From the NCBI RefSeq assembly GCF_017377505.1, contig NZ_JAFREN010000034.1, forward strand, positions 1 to 46,383: a DNA stretch of 46,383 nt, given 5' to 3'. The position numbers were made by a program, and so were the translations under genes. Within the stretch, counting starts at the first letter, position 1, and every line of letters begins with the position of its first letter. This DNA comes from Enterococcus sp. DIV0212c (GTDB taxonomy: Bacteria > Bacillota > Bacilli > Lactobacillales > Enterococcaceae). A model generated the notes under the pieces. The model did not search any database. It was not told the DNA's origin and worked only from the letters and a program-made list of their open reading frames with translations. This document shows positions 8,670 to 16,400 of the stretch, piece after piece.

Positions 8670-11390
8670 TTACTTGATTGGTGTGATATCAACCGCGCAC
8701 ACTTTGTATTCAGGGATAATAGCGATATCGTCAAATTCTGCATTGGTCAATTCATTAACGTTTCCGTCTGGAAAATGAAACGTCATAAATACTTCTTGCG
8801 GAAAGACTCGATTGCCAACCGCTGCATAGGTTTCGATCGTTCCTCTTCTAGATTTAACTTTGACTTTATCACCTTCTTCAATCCCTAAACGATCTGCATC
8901 TACTGCATTGATTTCAATATAGGAACGGTTCGCAATTTGATTGATTCCTTCTGTTCGACCAGTCATTGCTCTAGTATTGTAATGATACAACATTCTACCT
9001 GTAGACATTAAATATGGATAACTTTCATCTGGTAGTTCTCTCGATTTTTTATATGGGATTGCCATGAATAAGCCTTTGCCACGAGTAAATTCTCCAACAT
9101 GCATGATTGGTGTACCTGGATCTTCTACTGTTCGACATGGCCACTGTAGACCGCCTGTTTCTTCTAAACGTTCATAATTAATTCCTGCAAAGGTTGGAGT
9201 CACACTTGCAATCTCGTCCATAATTTCTTTGGCTGAATTATAATGACTTGAATAGCCAAGACGAGTCATAACCTCACAAAAAATATCAAAGTCTTCTCTT
9301 GCCGTTCCTTTTGGCTCCACTGCTTTACGTACTCTTTGCACCCTTCTTTCAGTATTCGTGAACGTTCCATCTTTTTCAGCATAACTGATTCCTGGTAGTA
9401 CTACATCTGCATATGCCGCAGTTTCTGTCATAAATAATTCTTGAACCACAAAAAATTCTAAATTCTCCAATGCTTTGCGTACATGGTTGGTGTCTGGATC
9501 GGTTACGATCGGATCTTCTCCAAAAATATACAAGCCTTTGATTTTTCCTTCTGTTGCAGCGGGTAAAACTTGGGTAGAGGTCAACCCAACATTTTTATTT
9601 AGCGTAACGCCCCAAGCATTCTCAAATTTCTCCATGACTTGGGGATTTGCAACTTTTTGATACCCAGGGAAATCATATGGCATACAGCCCATATCACAAG
9701 CGCCCTGGACATTGTTTTGTCCACGCAATGGATTGACACCACAACCAGGTTTACCAATTTTTCCGACTAGCATCGCCAAATTAGACATGCTCATAACGCC
9801 TTCAGTTCCTGTTGAGTGTTCCGTTACGCCTAAGCAATAAATGATTGGCGCTTTTTCCGCCTTCGCATACAATCTAGCTGCTGTGATCAAATCTTCTGCT
9901 TTAATGTGACAAATTTCCGCAACTTTTTCAGGTGTGTATTCTGTTACCAACCGTTCCAGTGCTTCAAATCCTTCCGTTTTTTCTTCAATAAATTTTTGAT
10001 CAGCTAATCCTTCTTTTAAAATCACATGCATCATGCCATTGGCAAAAGCCACGTTCGTTCCAGCTTGAATTTGCAAATGAAGTTCGCTATTTTTCACTAA
10101 GTCGATTTTACGAGGATCGACAACAATCACTTTAGTGCCACGCTGCATCGCCTGACGAATTTGAGAACCAATTACTGGATGGGCTTCTTCCGGATTGGAA
10201 CCAACTAATAGAATCACATCAACGTCTGTAGTAATATCAGCAATTGGATTAGTCATTGCTCCTGATCCCAAAGTATGTGCCAATCCATGTACAGAAGCGG
10301 AATGGCACACTCGAGCACAATTATCCACGTTGTTTGTACCAAAAGCTGCCCGCATCATTTTTTGGAAAACATAGTTATCTTCATTGATTGAACGTGAACA
10401 AGAAAAACCAGCTAACGAATCAGCTCCATGATCGGCTTTTAACTGACTAAATTTATCTGCAACCAAGCTTAAGGCTTCATCCCAAGTTGCTGGTTCAAAA
10501 ATACCATTACGTTTGATCAACGGTTCCGTCAAGCGATCTCCTGACCCTACGAATTTGTATGATGCAAATTTTCCTTTGACACATAGTAGGTTTTTATTAG
10601 CCGCTCCATTGATTGACTCTACACCAACTAATTTATTGCCTTTCACGACGAGATTCATTTGGCATCCTGTGCCGCAATGTGGACAAGTTGTTGGGATTTT
10701 TTTTGTTTCCCACGCTCGATATTGTTTATGATCTTTACTAACCAAAGCACCTGTTGGGCAAGCAGAGACACAATTTCCGCAAGATTCGCAAAGTGACTGA
10801 TCAAAGTGCGCTTCATAACTAGGGGTCATTTTTGTATCAAATCCGCGCTTGGAGATACTGATTACATCTCGACCTTGGCGCAATTGGCAAACCTTGGAAC
10901 AACGTCTACACATAACGCATTTTTCTGGATCGTAATCAAAAAACGGGTTACTGGTATCTTCTTGATGACAAAGCATCCTCTTTCCATCAGTAAAACTAGT
11001 CTCATCGATTCCATAATCCAAACAATAATCTTGCAGTTTACAATCACCATTTTTACTACAAGAGAAACACTCTAATTTATGATTACTTAACAAAAGATCC
11101 AACACAAAGCGGCGAGAATCATTGACTCTAGGCGAAGCTGTATAAACCACCATTCCATCTTGGCAATGAGCCGTACAAGCTGTAGTCAAACCGCCTTTTC
11201 GTCCGCCTTCTACTTCGATCGTACACATGCGGCATGAACCATCAGGTGCCAACTCTTTTAGATGACAAAGGGTAGGAATCTCAATGTTTAACATATTCGC
11301 TGCTTCCAAAACGGTCGTCCCTTTTGGAACTGTGATCGTTTGATCATCGATCGCCAACGTGACTGTTGCTGTTTTTATTTTTGTTTCCAT
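8670..11390 (-). CDS. fdhA: Formate dehydrogenase alpha subunit (Cys type, with NuoG-like N-terminus)
   Basis: Molybdenum catalytic subunit of about 906 residues. In order: an N-terminal [2Fe-2S] domain (Cys motifs CHLKELAPDGSCRMC then CTAHC), a NuoG-type His-Cys cluster region (CFSCSKNGDCKLQDYC), a two-cluster ferredoxin domain (CVMCRRCSKVC, CESCGNCVSACPTG), then the bis-MGD domain opening with CPHCGTGC. The active-site residue is cysteine in CARVCHSASVHGL, not selenocysteine. The ATG at 11390 directly follows the nuoF-like stop (TAAGATG), and the GGGGGGC run at the end of that gene is its ribosome site; an ATG six codons earlier is less likely. It acts in the cytoplasm, oxidising formate to CO2 or the reverse. 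Confidence 0.92.
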   Translation of the reverse strand: METKIKTATVTLAIDDQTITVPKGTTVLEAANMLNIEIPTLCHLKELAPDGSCRMCTIEVEGGRKGGLTTACTAHCQDGMVVYTASPRVNDSRRFVLDLLLSNHKLECFSCSKNGDCKLQDYCLDYGIDETSFTDGKRMLCHQEDTSNPFFDYDPEKCVMCRRCSKVCQLRQGRDVISISKRGFDTKMTPSYEAHFDQSLCESCGNCVSACPTGALVSKDHKQYRAWETKKIPTTCPHCGTGCQMNLVVKGNKLVGVESINGAANKNLLCVKGKFASYKFVGSGDRLTEPLIKRNGIFEPATWDEALSLVADKFSQLKADHGADSLAGFSCSRSINEDNYVFQKMMRAAFGTNNVDNCARVCHSASVHGLAHTLGSGAMTNPIADITTDVDVILLVGSNPEEAHPVIGSQIRQAMQRGTKVIVVDPRKIDLVKNSELHLQIQAGTNVAFANGMMHVILKEGLADQKFIEEKTEGFEALERLVTEYTPEKVAEICHIKAEDLITAARLYAKAEKAPIIYCLGVTEHSTGTEGVMSMSNLAMLVGKIGKPGCGVNPLRGQNNVQGACDMGCMPYDFPGYQKVANPQVMEKFENAWGVTLNKNVGLTSTQVLPAATEGKIKGLYIFGEDPIVTDPDTNHVRKALENLEFFVVQELFMTETAAYADVVLPGISYAEKDGTFTNTERRVQRVRKAVEPKGTAREDFDIFCEVMTRLGYSSHYNSAKEIMDEIASVTPTFAGINYERLEETGGLQWPCRTVEDPGTPIMHVGEFTRGKGLFMAIPYKKSRELPDESYPYLMSTGRMLYHYNTRAMTGRTEGINQIANRSYIEINAVDADRLGIEEGDKVKVKSRRGTIETYAAVGNRVFPQEVFMTFHFPDGNVNELTNAEFDDIAIIPEYKVCAVDITPIK

Positions 11391-11391
11391 C

Positions 11392-12690
11392 TTACCAAAG
11401 CCCCCCATTCACTGGTGCAACTACTTCACGGATTCCTGCTTCAAACTCTTCTGGAAAATAAGCTAAACCACTTTTCATTGGATTGGCAACAGATTGTCCT
11501 AAGCCACAAGCAGAAAGATTCGTCACATGCATCAGCATTTTTTCAAGACGTTCAAGGTCACCCAAAACCGCTGTTTGCATATTAAATTTTGTCAGAAGTT
11601 CTAAGATTCTTGTCGTTCCTAAACGGCATGGTGTACATTTACCACAAGATTCATGAGCAAAAAACGCCGCAACATTGACTAAGTAATCGACAATACTCAC
11701 TTGATCGTCCATTACCACGATTGCTCCTGAACCAATCGATAAATCTTTGTCCCATAATCCCTCATAAGAATAAATACAATCATCCAGATTTTCAACCGCT
11801 CCAATCGGTCCAGATTGTCCACCAAAATGAATAAATTTTAACGGTCTACCTGTAGCTGAGCCGCCGCCATACTCTTCAGAATAGAGAATTTCTTTTAGCG
11901 GTGTTCCCAGATTCACTTCGTATAATCCTCGATTTTTGATATGACCAGATAAACAAATCAACTTTGTGCCTCCGCCATCTTCTGTTCCCAGATCACGATA
12001 CGCTTGACCACCCTCACGTAAAATAACCGGAATACCTGCAAAAGATTCTACATTATTAACTAAGGTAGGCTGTAAATACAAGCCAACATCCGCTAAGTGA
12101 GGGGGTTTTACTCTAGGTCTGCCTGTTTTACCTTCAATAGAATTTAAAAGCGCTGAATTTTCTCCACAAACATAAGCTCCGGCTCCAGAAATAATCGTAA
12201 TCTTATAATCAAAGCCTTGAATCCCTAAAATATTTTCTCCTAAGAAGCCAGCTTTTTCGGCATTATCCAACGCTTCTTGAAAGATTTTTTGAATCCGCCG
12301 ATATTCTCCACGCATGTAAATATAGCCGGCTTTAGCAGAGAACAAGTAACCAGCTATCACCATTCCTTCAATCACACTTAAGGGATCATGTTCCAACAAA
12401 GCCTTATCTTTAAACGTACCAGGTTCGCCTTCATCGGCGTTACAAACGATATACTTTGTATCTCCTTTAGCGCCGTATAAATGCCGCCATTTTTTTCCTA
12501 ATGGAAATGCCGCTCCCCCACGTCCTCGCAAATGCGCTAAATCTAATTCATCTAAAATCGCTTCTTTATCCATCTTGATCGCTTTCAATAAGCCAGAAAA
12601 TCCATTATATTCCTGATATTCCTCAACATTTGTTGCTTGTTTCATTTTAGTTACACGCTCTAATAAAATGGGCTGATTTCGTTTGATCAT
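11392..12690 (-). CDS. NuoF-like NADH-binding flavoprotein subunit of formate dehydrogenase
   Basis: About 432 residues, related to the 51-kDa subunit of complex I. It shows the NAD/FMN motifs LRGRGGAAFPLGKKW and NADEGEPGTFKDKALLEHDP and the [4Fe-4S] motif SCGKCTPCRLGT with a later fourth Cys. The start at 12690 is chosen for its AGGAGG seven bases upstream. It lacks the N-terminal and C-terminal ferredoxin extensions of the larger electron-bifurcating HydB/HylB proteins, so simple NAD-linked formate oxidation is the more economical reading. It passes electrons between FdhA and NAD. Confidence 0.88.
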   Translation of the reverse strand: MIKRNQPILLERVTKMKQATNVEEYQEYNGFSGLLKAIKMDKEAILDELDLAHLRGRGGAAFPLGKKWRHLYGAKGDTKYIVCNADEGEPGTFKDKALLEHDPLSVIEGMVIAGYLFSAKAGYIYMRGEYRRIQKIFQEALDNAEKAGFLGENILGIQGFDYKITIISGAGAYVCGENSALLNSIEGKTGRPRVKPPHLADVGLYLQPTLVNNVESFAGIPVILREGGQAYRDLGTEDGGGTKLICLSGHIKNRGLYEVNLGTPLKEILYSEEYGGGSATGRPLKFIHFGGQSGPIGAVENLDDCIYSYEGLWDKDLSIGSGAIVVMDDQVSIVDYLVNVAAFFAHESCGKCTPCRLGTTRILELLTKFNMQTAVLGDLERLEKMLMHVTNLSACGLGQSVANPMKSGLAYFPEEFEAGIREVVAPVNGGLW

Positions 12691-12701
12691 CTCTTTTCCT
12701 C

Positions 12702-13190
12702 CTATAACTCCTGATAACATCCATTCTGGAGATCATCGATCAATTGATACACTTTTGCTTCCGTCAAATCGCCAAATACAGTATCTTTGATTTTAATCAC
12801 AGGACCTTGATCACACGCACCAATACAAGGAATACTATGATACATAAATAACCCATCTGGAGTTGGCTGGTCTGCTGGAACTTCTAATATCGTTTCCAAC
12901 ACCTCGGATAACATCTCTCCACCTGTAAAAAGACACGGTGTACTGTTGCAAATTTTCAGCACATATTTTGCTTGCGGCTCCGTTTTTAAAATCGCATAAA
13001 AACTCAAAATCTCATAAACCCGCGCTTGCGATAAATGCAGTCGATCAGCAACGAACTTCGCTGTCTCTTCATCGATATAGCCTTCTTCTGAGGCATACTG
13101 AATTTCAATCAGCATATTTAATATACGCTGTGGATCTGACTCATTTTCTAAAATAATTGCTTCTTTTTCTGACAAGCTTAATGAACTCAT
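12702..13190 (-). CDS. NuoE-like [2Fe-2S] subunit of formate dehydrogenase
   Basis: A 162-residue homologue of the 24-kDa subunit of complex I, with a helical N-terminus and thioredoxin-like [2Fe-2S] domain. The four cluster cysteines are seen in CNSTPC and CIGAC. Together with the NuoF-like and FdhA subunits it would make a soluble heterotrimeric NAD-dependent formate dehydrogenase. Its stop lies within the ribosome site of the next gene, which indicates coupling. Confidence 0.88.
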   Translation of the reverse strand: MSSLSLSEKEAIILENESDPQRILNMLIEIQYASEEGYIDEETAKFVADRLHLSQARVYEILSFYAILKTEPQAKYVLKICNSTPCLFTGGEMLSEVLETILEVPADQPTPDGLFMYHSIPCIGACDQGPVIKIKDTVFGDLTEAKVYQLIDDLQNGCYQEL

Positions 13191-13202
13191 ACTTCTCCTC
13201 CT

Positions 13203-13787
13203 CTATCCTGCACTCTTTTCAGAGAAACGAACACCATCTTTCGTTTTTATAAGACAAAACGATTCCGGCAACTTTGGTGTATTCAAAACAACATCGGCAA
13301 GATCAATGACTTTAGCTGCCGTTTTTTTAATACCTTTTTGATTGTTCATCATAAGAAATACGCCAGGTTTGACCACTTCACGAATCGAATTTGATTCACA
13401 AATAATCAATGTATCTCTTGGAACAACCTGCAAAAACATTAAAAACCCTTCTAACAAATGGTCATGAAATACTTTTAGCAGATACACTTTCTTGCATCCA
13501 GCTCGTAGTAGCTGCATCGTATCTTTTGAACCACTAGAATTCCTCTCTTCTATCAGTTCATAGCCTTCATCAATACTTGTACAAATACCGCAGCCTGTTT
13601 CTCCACGTTGGCATTTACCGCGCGCACCACTGATCGTGATGACTTTCAAGCCATAGATAGAAAAATGCTGATGATTTTCAGCAATCAACGTTTTAGCAAT
13701 CGTCGTTTTTCCGCTATTACGTCCTGTAGAGCCGATTTGGATCATATTTTTGATCTCAATACTTTTCATAAATACCATCCGGCTCAC
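13203..13787 (-). CDS. MobB-like P-loop protein of Moco metabolism
   Basis: A 194-residue protein with an N-terminal Walker A motif (GSTGRNSGKTT) typical of MobB-like GTPases, followed by a cysteine-rich loop (GKCQRGETGCGIC) that classical MobB does not have and that could bind a metal or cluster. A GTG at 13787 has an AAGGA site five bases upstream; an ATG at 13769 would also give an intact P-loop domain. It overlaps the end of focA and lies just ahead of the formate dehydrogenase genes, suggesting a role in cofactor guanylylation or delivery. Function by context only. Confidence 0.65.
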   Translation of the reverse strand: MSRMVFMKSIEIKNMIQIGSTGRNSGKTTIAKTLIAENHQHFSIYGLKVITISGARGKCQRGETGCGICTSIDEGYELIEERNSSGSKDTMQLLRAGCKKVYLLKVFHDHLLEGFLMFLQVVPRDTLIICESNSIREVVKPGVFLMMNNQKGIKKTAAKVIDLADVVLNTPKLPESFCLIKTKDGVRFSEKSAG

Positions 13788-14565
13788 TCGCTTCCTTCTT
13801 TTCAGTAGTCACAAACATCAGTGGCACAGCTAAAAATAAACTCCCACCGACTGCGTTTCCTAAAAATACAAACAAGGTGTTGCTAAGATAATCTGACCAC
13901 AAAATATCACTAGCATTTGAAAAAATAGCTGCGGGTATAATAAACGCATTCGCGACAACGTGCTGAAAACCACAAACTACAAAAACCATGACTGGAAACC
14001 ATAGACCAAACATTTTCCCAAGATACGTTTTACCCATCGCTCCAAGATAGACCGCCAAACAGACAAATATATTACAGCCGATTCCTGAAATAAAGGCTAC
14101 TAAAGGTGTGTCTCCGATTTTTGCTTGTGCCACTGAAATTGTCTTTTCCATAAAAGGACCTTCTGTCAAGCCAACAATATGTCCAAAGAAATAAGCAACT
14201 AGAATTCCCCCGATACAATTGGTAATCAAAACGACTAACCAGTTATAAAGTAAACTTTTACCACTAATTTTTTTTTGCAAAACGCCTAACGTCATCACCA
14301 TCATGTTTCCTGTTGCCAATTCACCGCCAACAAAAGTAAGCGCTATCAATCCAATTGGAAATAAACACCCACCTAGAAAAGTTGAAAAACCGCCCCAACT
14401 TTTAGGTACCGTACCTGAAATTCTAATAAATGATAAATACCCTAATGCGATAAAAAAACCAGCCATGACTCCTAAAACACTCAGTCTAAAAAAAGATAGC
14501 TTACTTTTAGCTACAGCTTTATTGCCCAAACTTGTTACGACTTCTTGGCTACTCTCAAAATCCAT
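13756..14565 (-). CDS. focA: Formate/nitrite transporter family channel (FocA-like)
   Basis: A 269-residue FNT-family membrane protein with six hydrophobic segments. It carries the two family signatures, GGELATGNMM near residue 80 and CGFQHVVANAFIIP near 200, the second including the central-pore histidine. Being inside the formate dehydrogenase cluster, it most likely moves formate rather than nitrite, supplying the dehydrogenase or exporting the product of pyruvate formate-lyase. Its 3' end overlaps the MobB-like gene. Confidence 0.88.
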   Translation of the reverse strand: MDFESSQEVVTSLGNKAVAKSKLSFFRLSVLGVMAGFFIALGYLSFIRISGTVPKSWGGFSTFLGGCLFPIGLIALTFVGGELATGNMMVMTLGVLQKKISGKSLLYNWLVVLITNCIGGILVAYFFGHIVGLTEGPFMEKTISVAQAKIGDTPLVAFISGIGCNIFVCLAVYLGAMGKTYLGKMFGLWFPVMVFVVCGFQHVVANAFIIPAAIFSNASDILWSDYLSNTLFVFLGNAVGGSLFLAVPLMFVTTEKKEASEPDGIYEKY

Positions 14566-14586
14566 CTTAAACTCCTTTCATAAAAA

Positions 14587-15165
14587 TCACTCTGACTGAT
14601 TCCACCATTTCAATTCCTTTTGTGTATTCACATTTTTTAACCTAACGGAAGACTCTAGTGTCAACACTTTCACCGACAACTGATCAAATTCTTTACATAT
14701 ACGCCAATCATTTGTTTGAAATTGCTGCTGCATAACGGCCAAACAAGAAGTGCGATAAAAAGCAAATAAAGGTTCCAAACGATCCGTTTGTTTACAAATA
14801 ACTACATCATAAGATTTCATATATTCTGACATTCTTTGAATCAAATCGGTATTCAAATCAGGAATATCACATGCAAGTAAAAACAAATGCTCTGTTTTTA
14901 TACTTTCTAAGGCTGTAACTAAGCCACCAAGCGGCCCTTTTTCTGAATAATGATCTTCTAAAATTTCAACTTGCGAAAAAATAGTTGGAAACTTCATCCG
15001 TTCATTTGTCACTAACAAAATCTGCGGAAAAACTTTTTTAAGCCGATCCACCGTTTTCAATAACATATACTTTCCATCAATTTGTAGTAAAGACTTATCA
15101 AAACCCATTCGTGAACTTTTACCACCGCACAAAATAGCTGCAGTACACTCTGTTATTTGCTTTAT
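14587..15165 (-). CDS. mobA: Molybdenum cofactor guanylyltransferase MobA, probable noncanonical or lost start
   Basis: MobA attaches GMP to Mo-molybdopterin to make the MGD form needed by the formate dehydrogenase. The nucleotide-binding loop GGKSSRMGFDK is intact and ACDIPDLNTD further on is the metal-binding region. The first ATG/GTG/TTG in frame is the TTG at 15132, which would cut off the first beta strand (TAAIL) and has no ribosome site. A perfect GGAGGTG at 15174-15180 points instead to codon ATA at 15163-15165, giving I-K-Q-I-T-E-C-T-A-A-I-L before the loop. A single G-to-A change of an ancestral ATG would explain this. First gene of the operon. Confidence 0.75.
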   Translation of the reverse strand: MKQITECTAAILCGGKSSRMGFDKSLLQIDGKYMLLKTVDRLKKVFPQILLVTNERMKFPTIFSQVEILEDHYSEKGPLGGLVTALESIKTEHLFLLACDIPDLNTDLIQRMSEYMKSYDVVICKQTDRLEPLFAFYRTSCLAVMQQQFQTNDWRICKEFDQLSVKVLTLESSVRLKNVNTQKELKWWNQSE

Positions 15166-15258
15166 AAAACTTACACCTCCATTGATTATCTAAAAATAAA
15201 ATCGACTCGTTTTTCTAGATCTAAAAAATATTATCCAAAGAAATAACCTTACTTTTTA
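15166..15258 (-). promoter_or_regulatory. Leader of the mobA-fdh operon with ribosome site and second partial operator
   Basis: Holds the GGAGGTG ribosome site (15174-15180) and, at about 15219-15236, a half-copy of the palindrome found upstream (TAATATTTTTTAGATC on the minus strand). No other gene is seen in it. Confidence 0.4.
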
Positions 15259-15288
15259 TTATACCTAAAAAATATTTTTTAGGTATAA
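15259..15288. promoter_or_regulatory. Perfect 30-bp palindrome, probable operator
   Basis: Two exact 15-base half-sites, TTATACCTAAAAAAT and its complement, meet without spacer. The palindrome begins about ten bases after the TATAAT box of the mobA-fdh promoter, thus at or just after the expected transcription start, where a bound repressor would block elongation. It lacks a GC-rich stem and is not followed by a mobA-strand T-run that would suggest a terminator. The cognate regulator is not in the window and I do not recognise the motif. Confidence 0.6.
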
Positions 15289-15298
15289 CTTTTATTCT

Positions 15299-15326
15299 AT
15301 TATAAAACATCCTTTCAACAAGTCAA
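15299..15326 (-). promoter_or_regulatory. Promoter of the mobA-focA-fdh operon
   Basis: On the minus strand TTGACT (15321-15326), a 16-base spacer and a perfect TATAAT (15299-15304). Directs transcription into mobA and the formate dehydrogenase genes. Confidence 0.7.
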
Positions 15327-15564
15327 TTACTATTTTACTATTTCTTACGCTCAATTGACTTAAGTTATATATATAACGCCCATTTATTAAACAGACTATA
15401 CTGTCCGCCGATTGTTTGAATATCAGTAATCACTTGCGTTACTTCCAAGCAACCTAAATACTCGTCTATTTTTTTTTTTAAGTATACTAATAGCGGAACA
15501 ATGAGCATCGATGACAGTTAATGATTTCTCAAAAAATTCTAAAGTAAGTCTGGCGTATATAAGG

Positions 15565-15592
15565 TATACTAGTAAATAAAAATAGGAGGCTC
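15565..15592 (+). promoter_or_regulatory. -10 box and ribosome site of the AIM24-family gene
   Basis: TATACT at 15565-15570 with no convincing -35 element; AGGAGG at 15583-15588 precedes the ATG. The remaining stretch from 15327 to 15564 shows only an AT-rich 14-bp palindrome (about 15364-15377) and no gene. Confidence 0.45.
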
Positions 15593-15597
15593 ATATA

Positions 15598-16296
15598 ATG
15601 GATTATAAAATGACAGAAAATACCGTTTTCCCATTAGTCGAAGTGGCGTTACAAACAGGTCAAAGCATTCAATTAGAAAGTGGTGCAATGGTTTATCATA
15701 ATGGAGAAATCAATCTTGAAGGAAAAATGAACAGCAATGGTAAGTCAGGTTTTGGTGGTGCTATTCGTGCTTTAGGACGTTCAATGTCCAGCGGTGAAAG
15801 CTTCTTTATCACAAAAGCATCTGGTTTAACAGATACCGCAAAAATCGCTTTAGCTCCAGCCACACCAGGGACCATCAAGGAACTGCAAGTGGGGTCAGAA
15901 CATTGGCGTTTAAATACAGGAGCATTTTTAGCTTGTGATTCAAACGTTACTTATAATATGAAGCGCCAAAAACTTAGCGGAGCTATCTTTGGTGGAACTG
16001 GTGGTTTATTCGTAATGGAAACTGCCGGCTCCGGCTCGTTATTGATCAATAGTTATGGCGATATCGTTGAAATCCATTTAGATGGCACTAAACCTTTTAT
16101 TGTAGACAATCAACATGTTGTTGCTTGGTCTGAGTCGTTAGATTACAACATCAAAGTAGCTTCTGGAATGTTTGGCTTCACAACAGGCGAAGGCGTAGTC
16201 AATGAATTTCACGGTACTGGAACAATTATGATTCAAACGAGAAATATTGAAGGATTAGCAGGTTTGATCAGCCCATTTGTAAGTTCAGGTTCATAA
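15598..16296 (+). CDS. AIM24 / TIGR00266 family protein
   Basis: A 232-residue soluble protein rich in glycine and beta structure, matching the AIM24 family (named for a yeast mitochondrial protein; biochemical role in bacteria unknown). Motifs typical of the family include QLESGAMVYH near residue 26, ESFFITKASG near 67 and GGLFVMETAGSGSLLINSYG near 133. It stands alone between a divergent promoter region and a bidirectional terminator, so it is probably monocistronic. Confidence 0.8.
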   Translation: MDYKMTENTVFPLVEVALQTGQSIQLESGAMVYHNGEINLEGKMNSNGKSGFGGAIRALGRSMSSGESFFITKASGLTDTAKIALAPATPGTIKELQVGSEHWRLNTGAFLACDSNVTYNMKRQKLSGAIFGGTGGLFVMETAGSGSLLINSYGDIVEIHLDGTKPFIVDNQHVVAWSESLDYNIKVASGMFGFTTGEGVVNEFHGTGTIMIQTRNIEGLAGLISPFVSSGS

Positions 16297-16312
16297 AACG
16301 GAAGACAAAAAA

Positions 16313-16359
16313 ACAGTCGTACGGACATCCATATTCGGATTTTTGTACGGCTGCTTTTT
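16313..16359. terminator. Bidirectional terminator
   Basis: Stem CAGTCGTAC (16314-16322) with GTACGGCTG (16345-16353), an inner GGACATCC/GGAT pairing and T-runs on both strands. Placed between the convergent AIM24 and DUF975 genes, it can end both transcripts. Confidence 0.85.
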
Positions 16360-16400
16360 CACTGTATTATTGTTATTTTTCAAATACGTATAAAATTTTT

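Noticed and set aside
8670..11390. Possible selenocysteine in FdhA
   Set aside because: The catalytic position is a cysteine codon and no in-frame TGA is needed.
11392..13190. Electron-bifurcating HydB/HylB-type complex
   Set aside because: The NuoF-like subunit is about 430 residues and lacks the extra ferredoxin domains, so bifurcation is not supported.
15364..15377. GTTATATATATAAC resembling half-sites of a ModE operator
   Set aside because: The half-sites lack the spacer of ModE sites and a simple AT palindrome of this size is common in such DNA.
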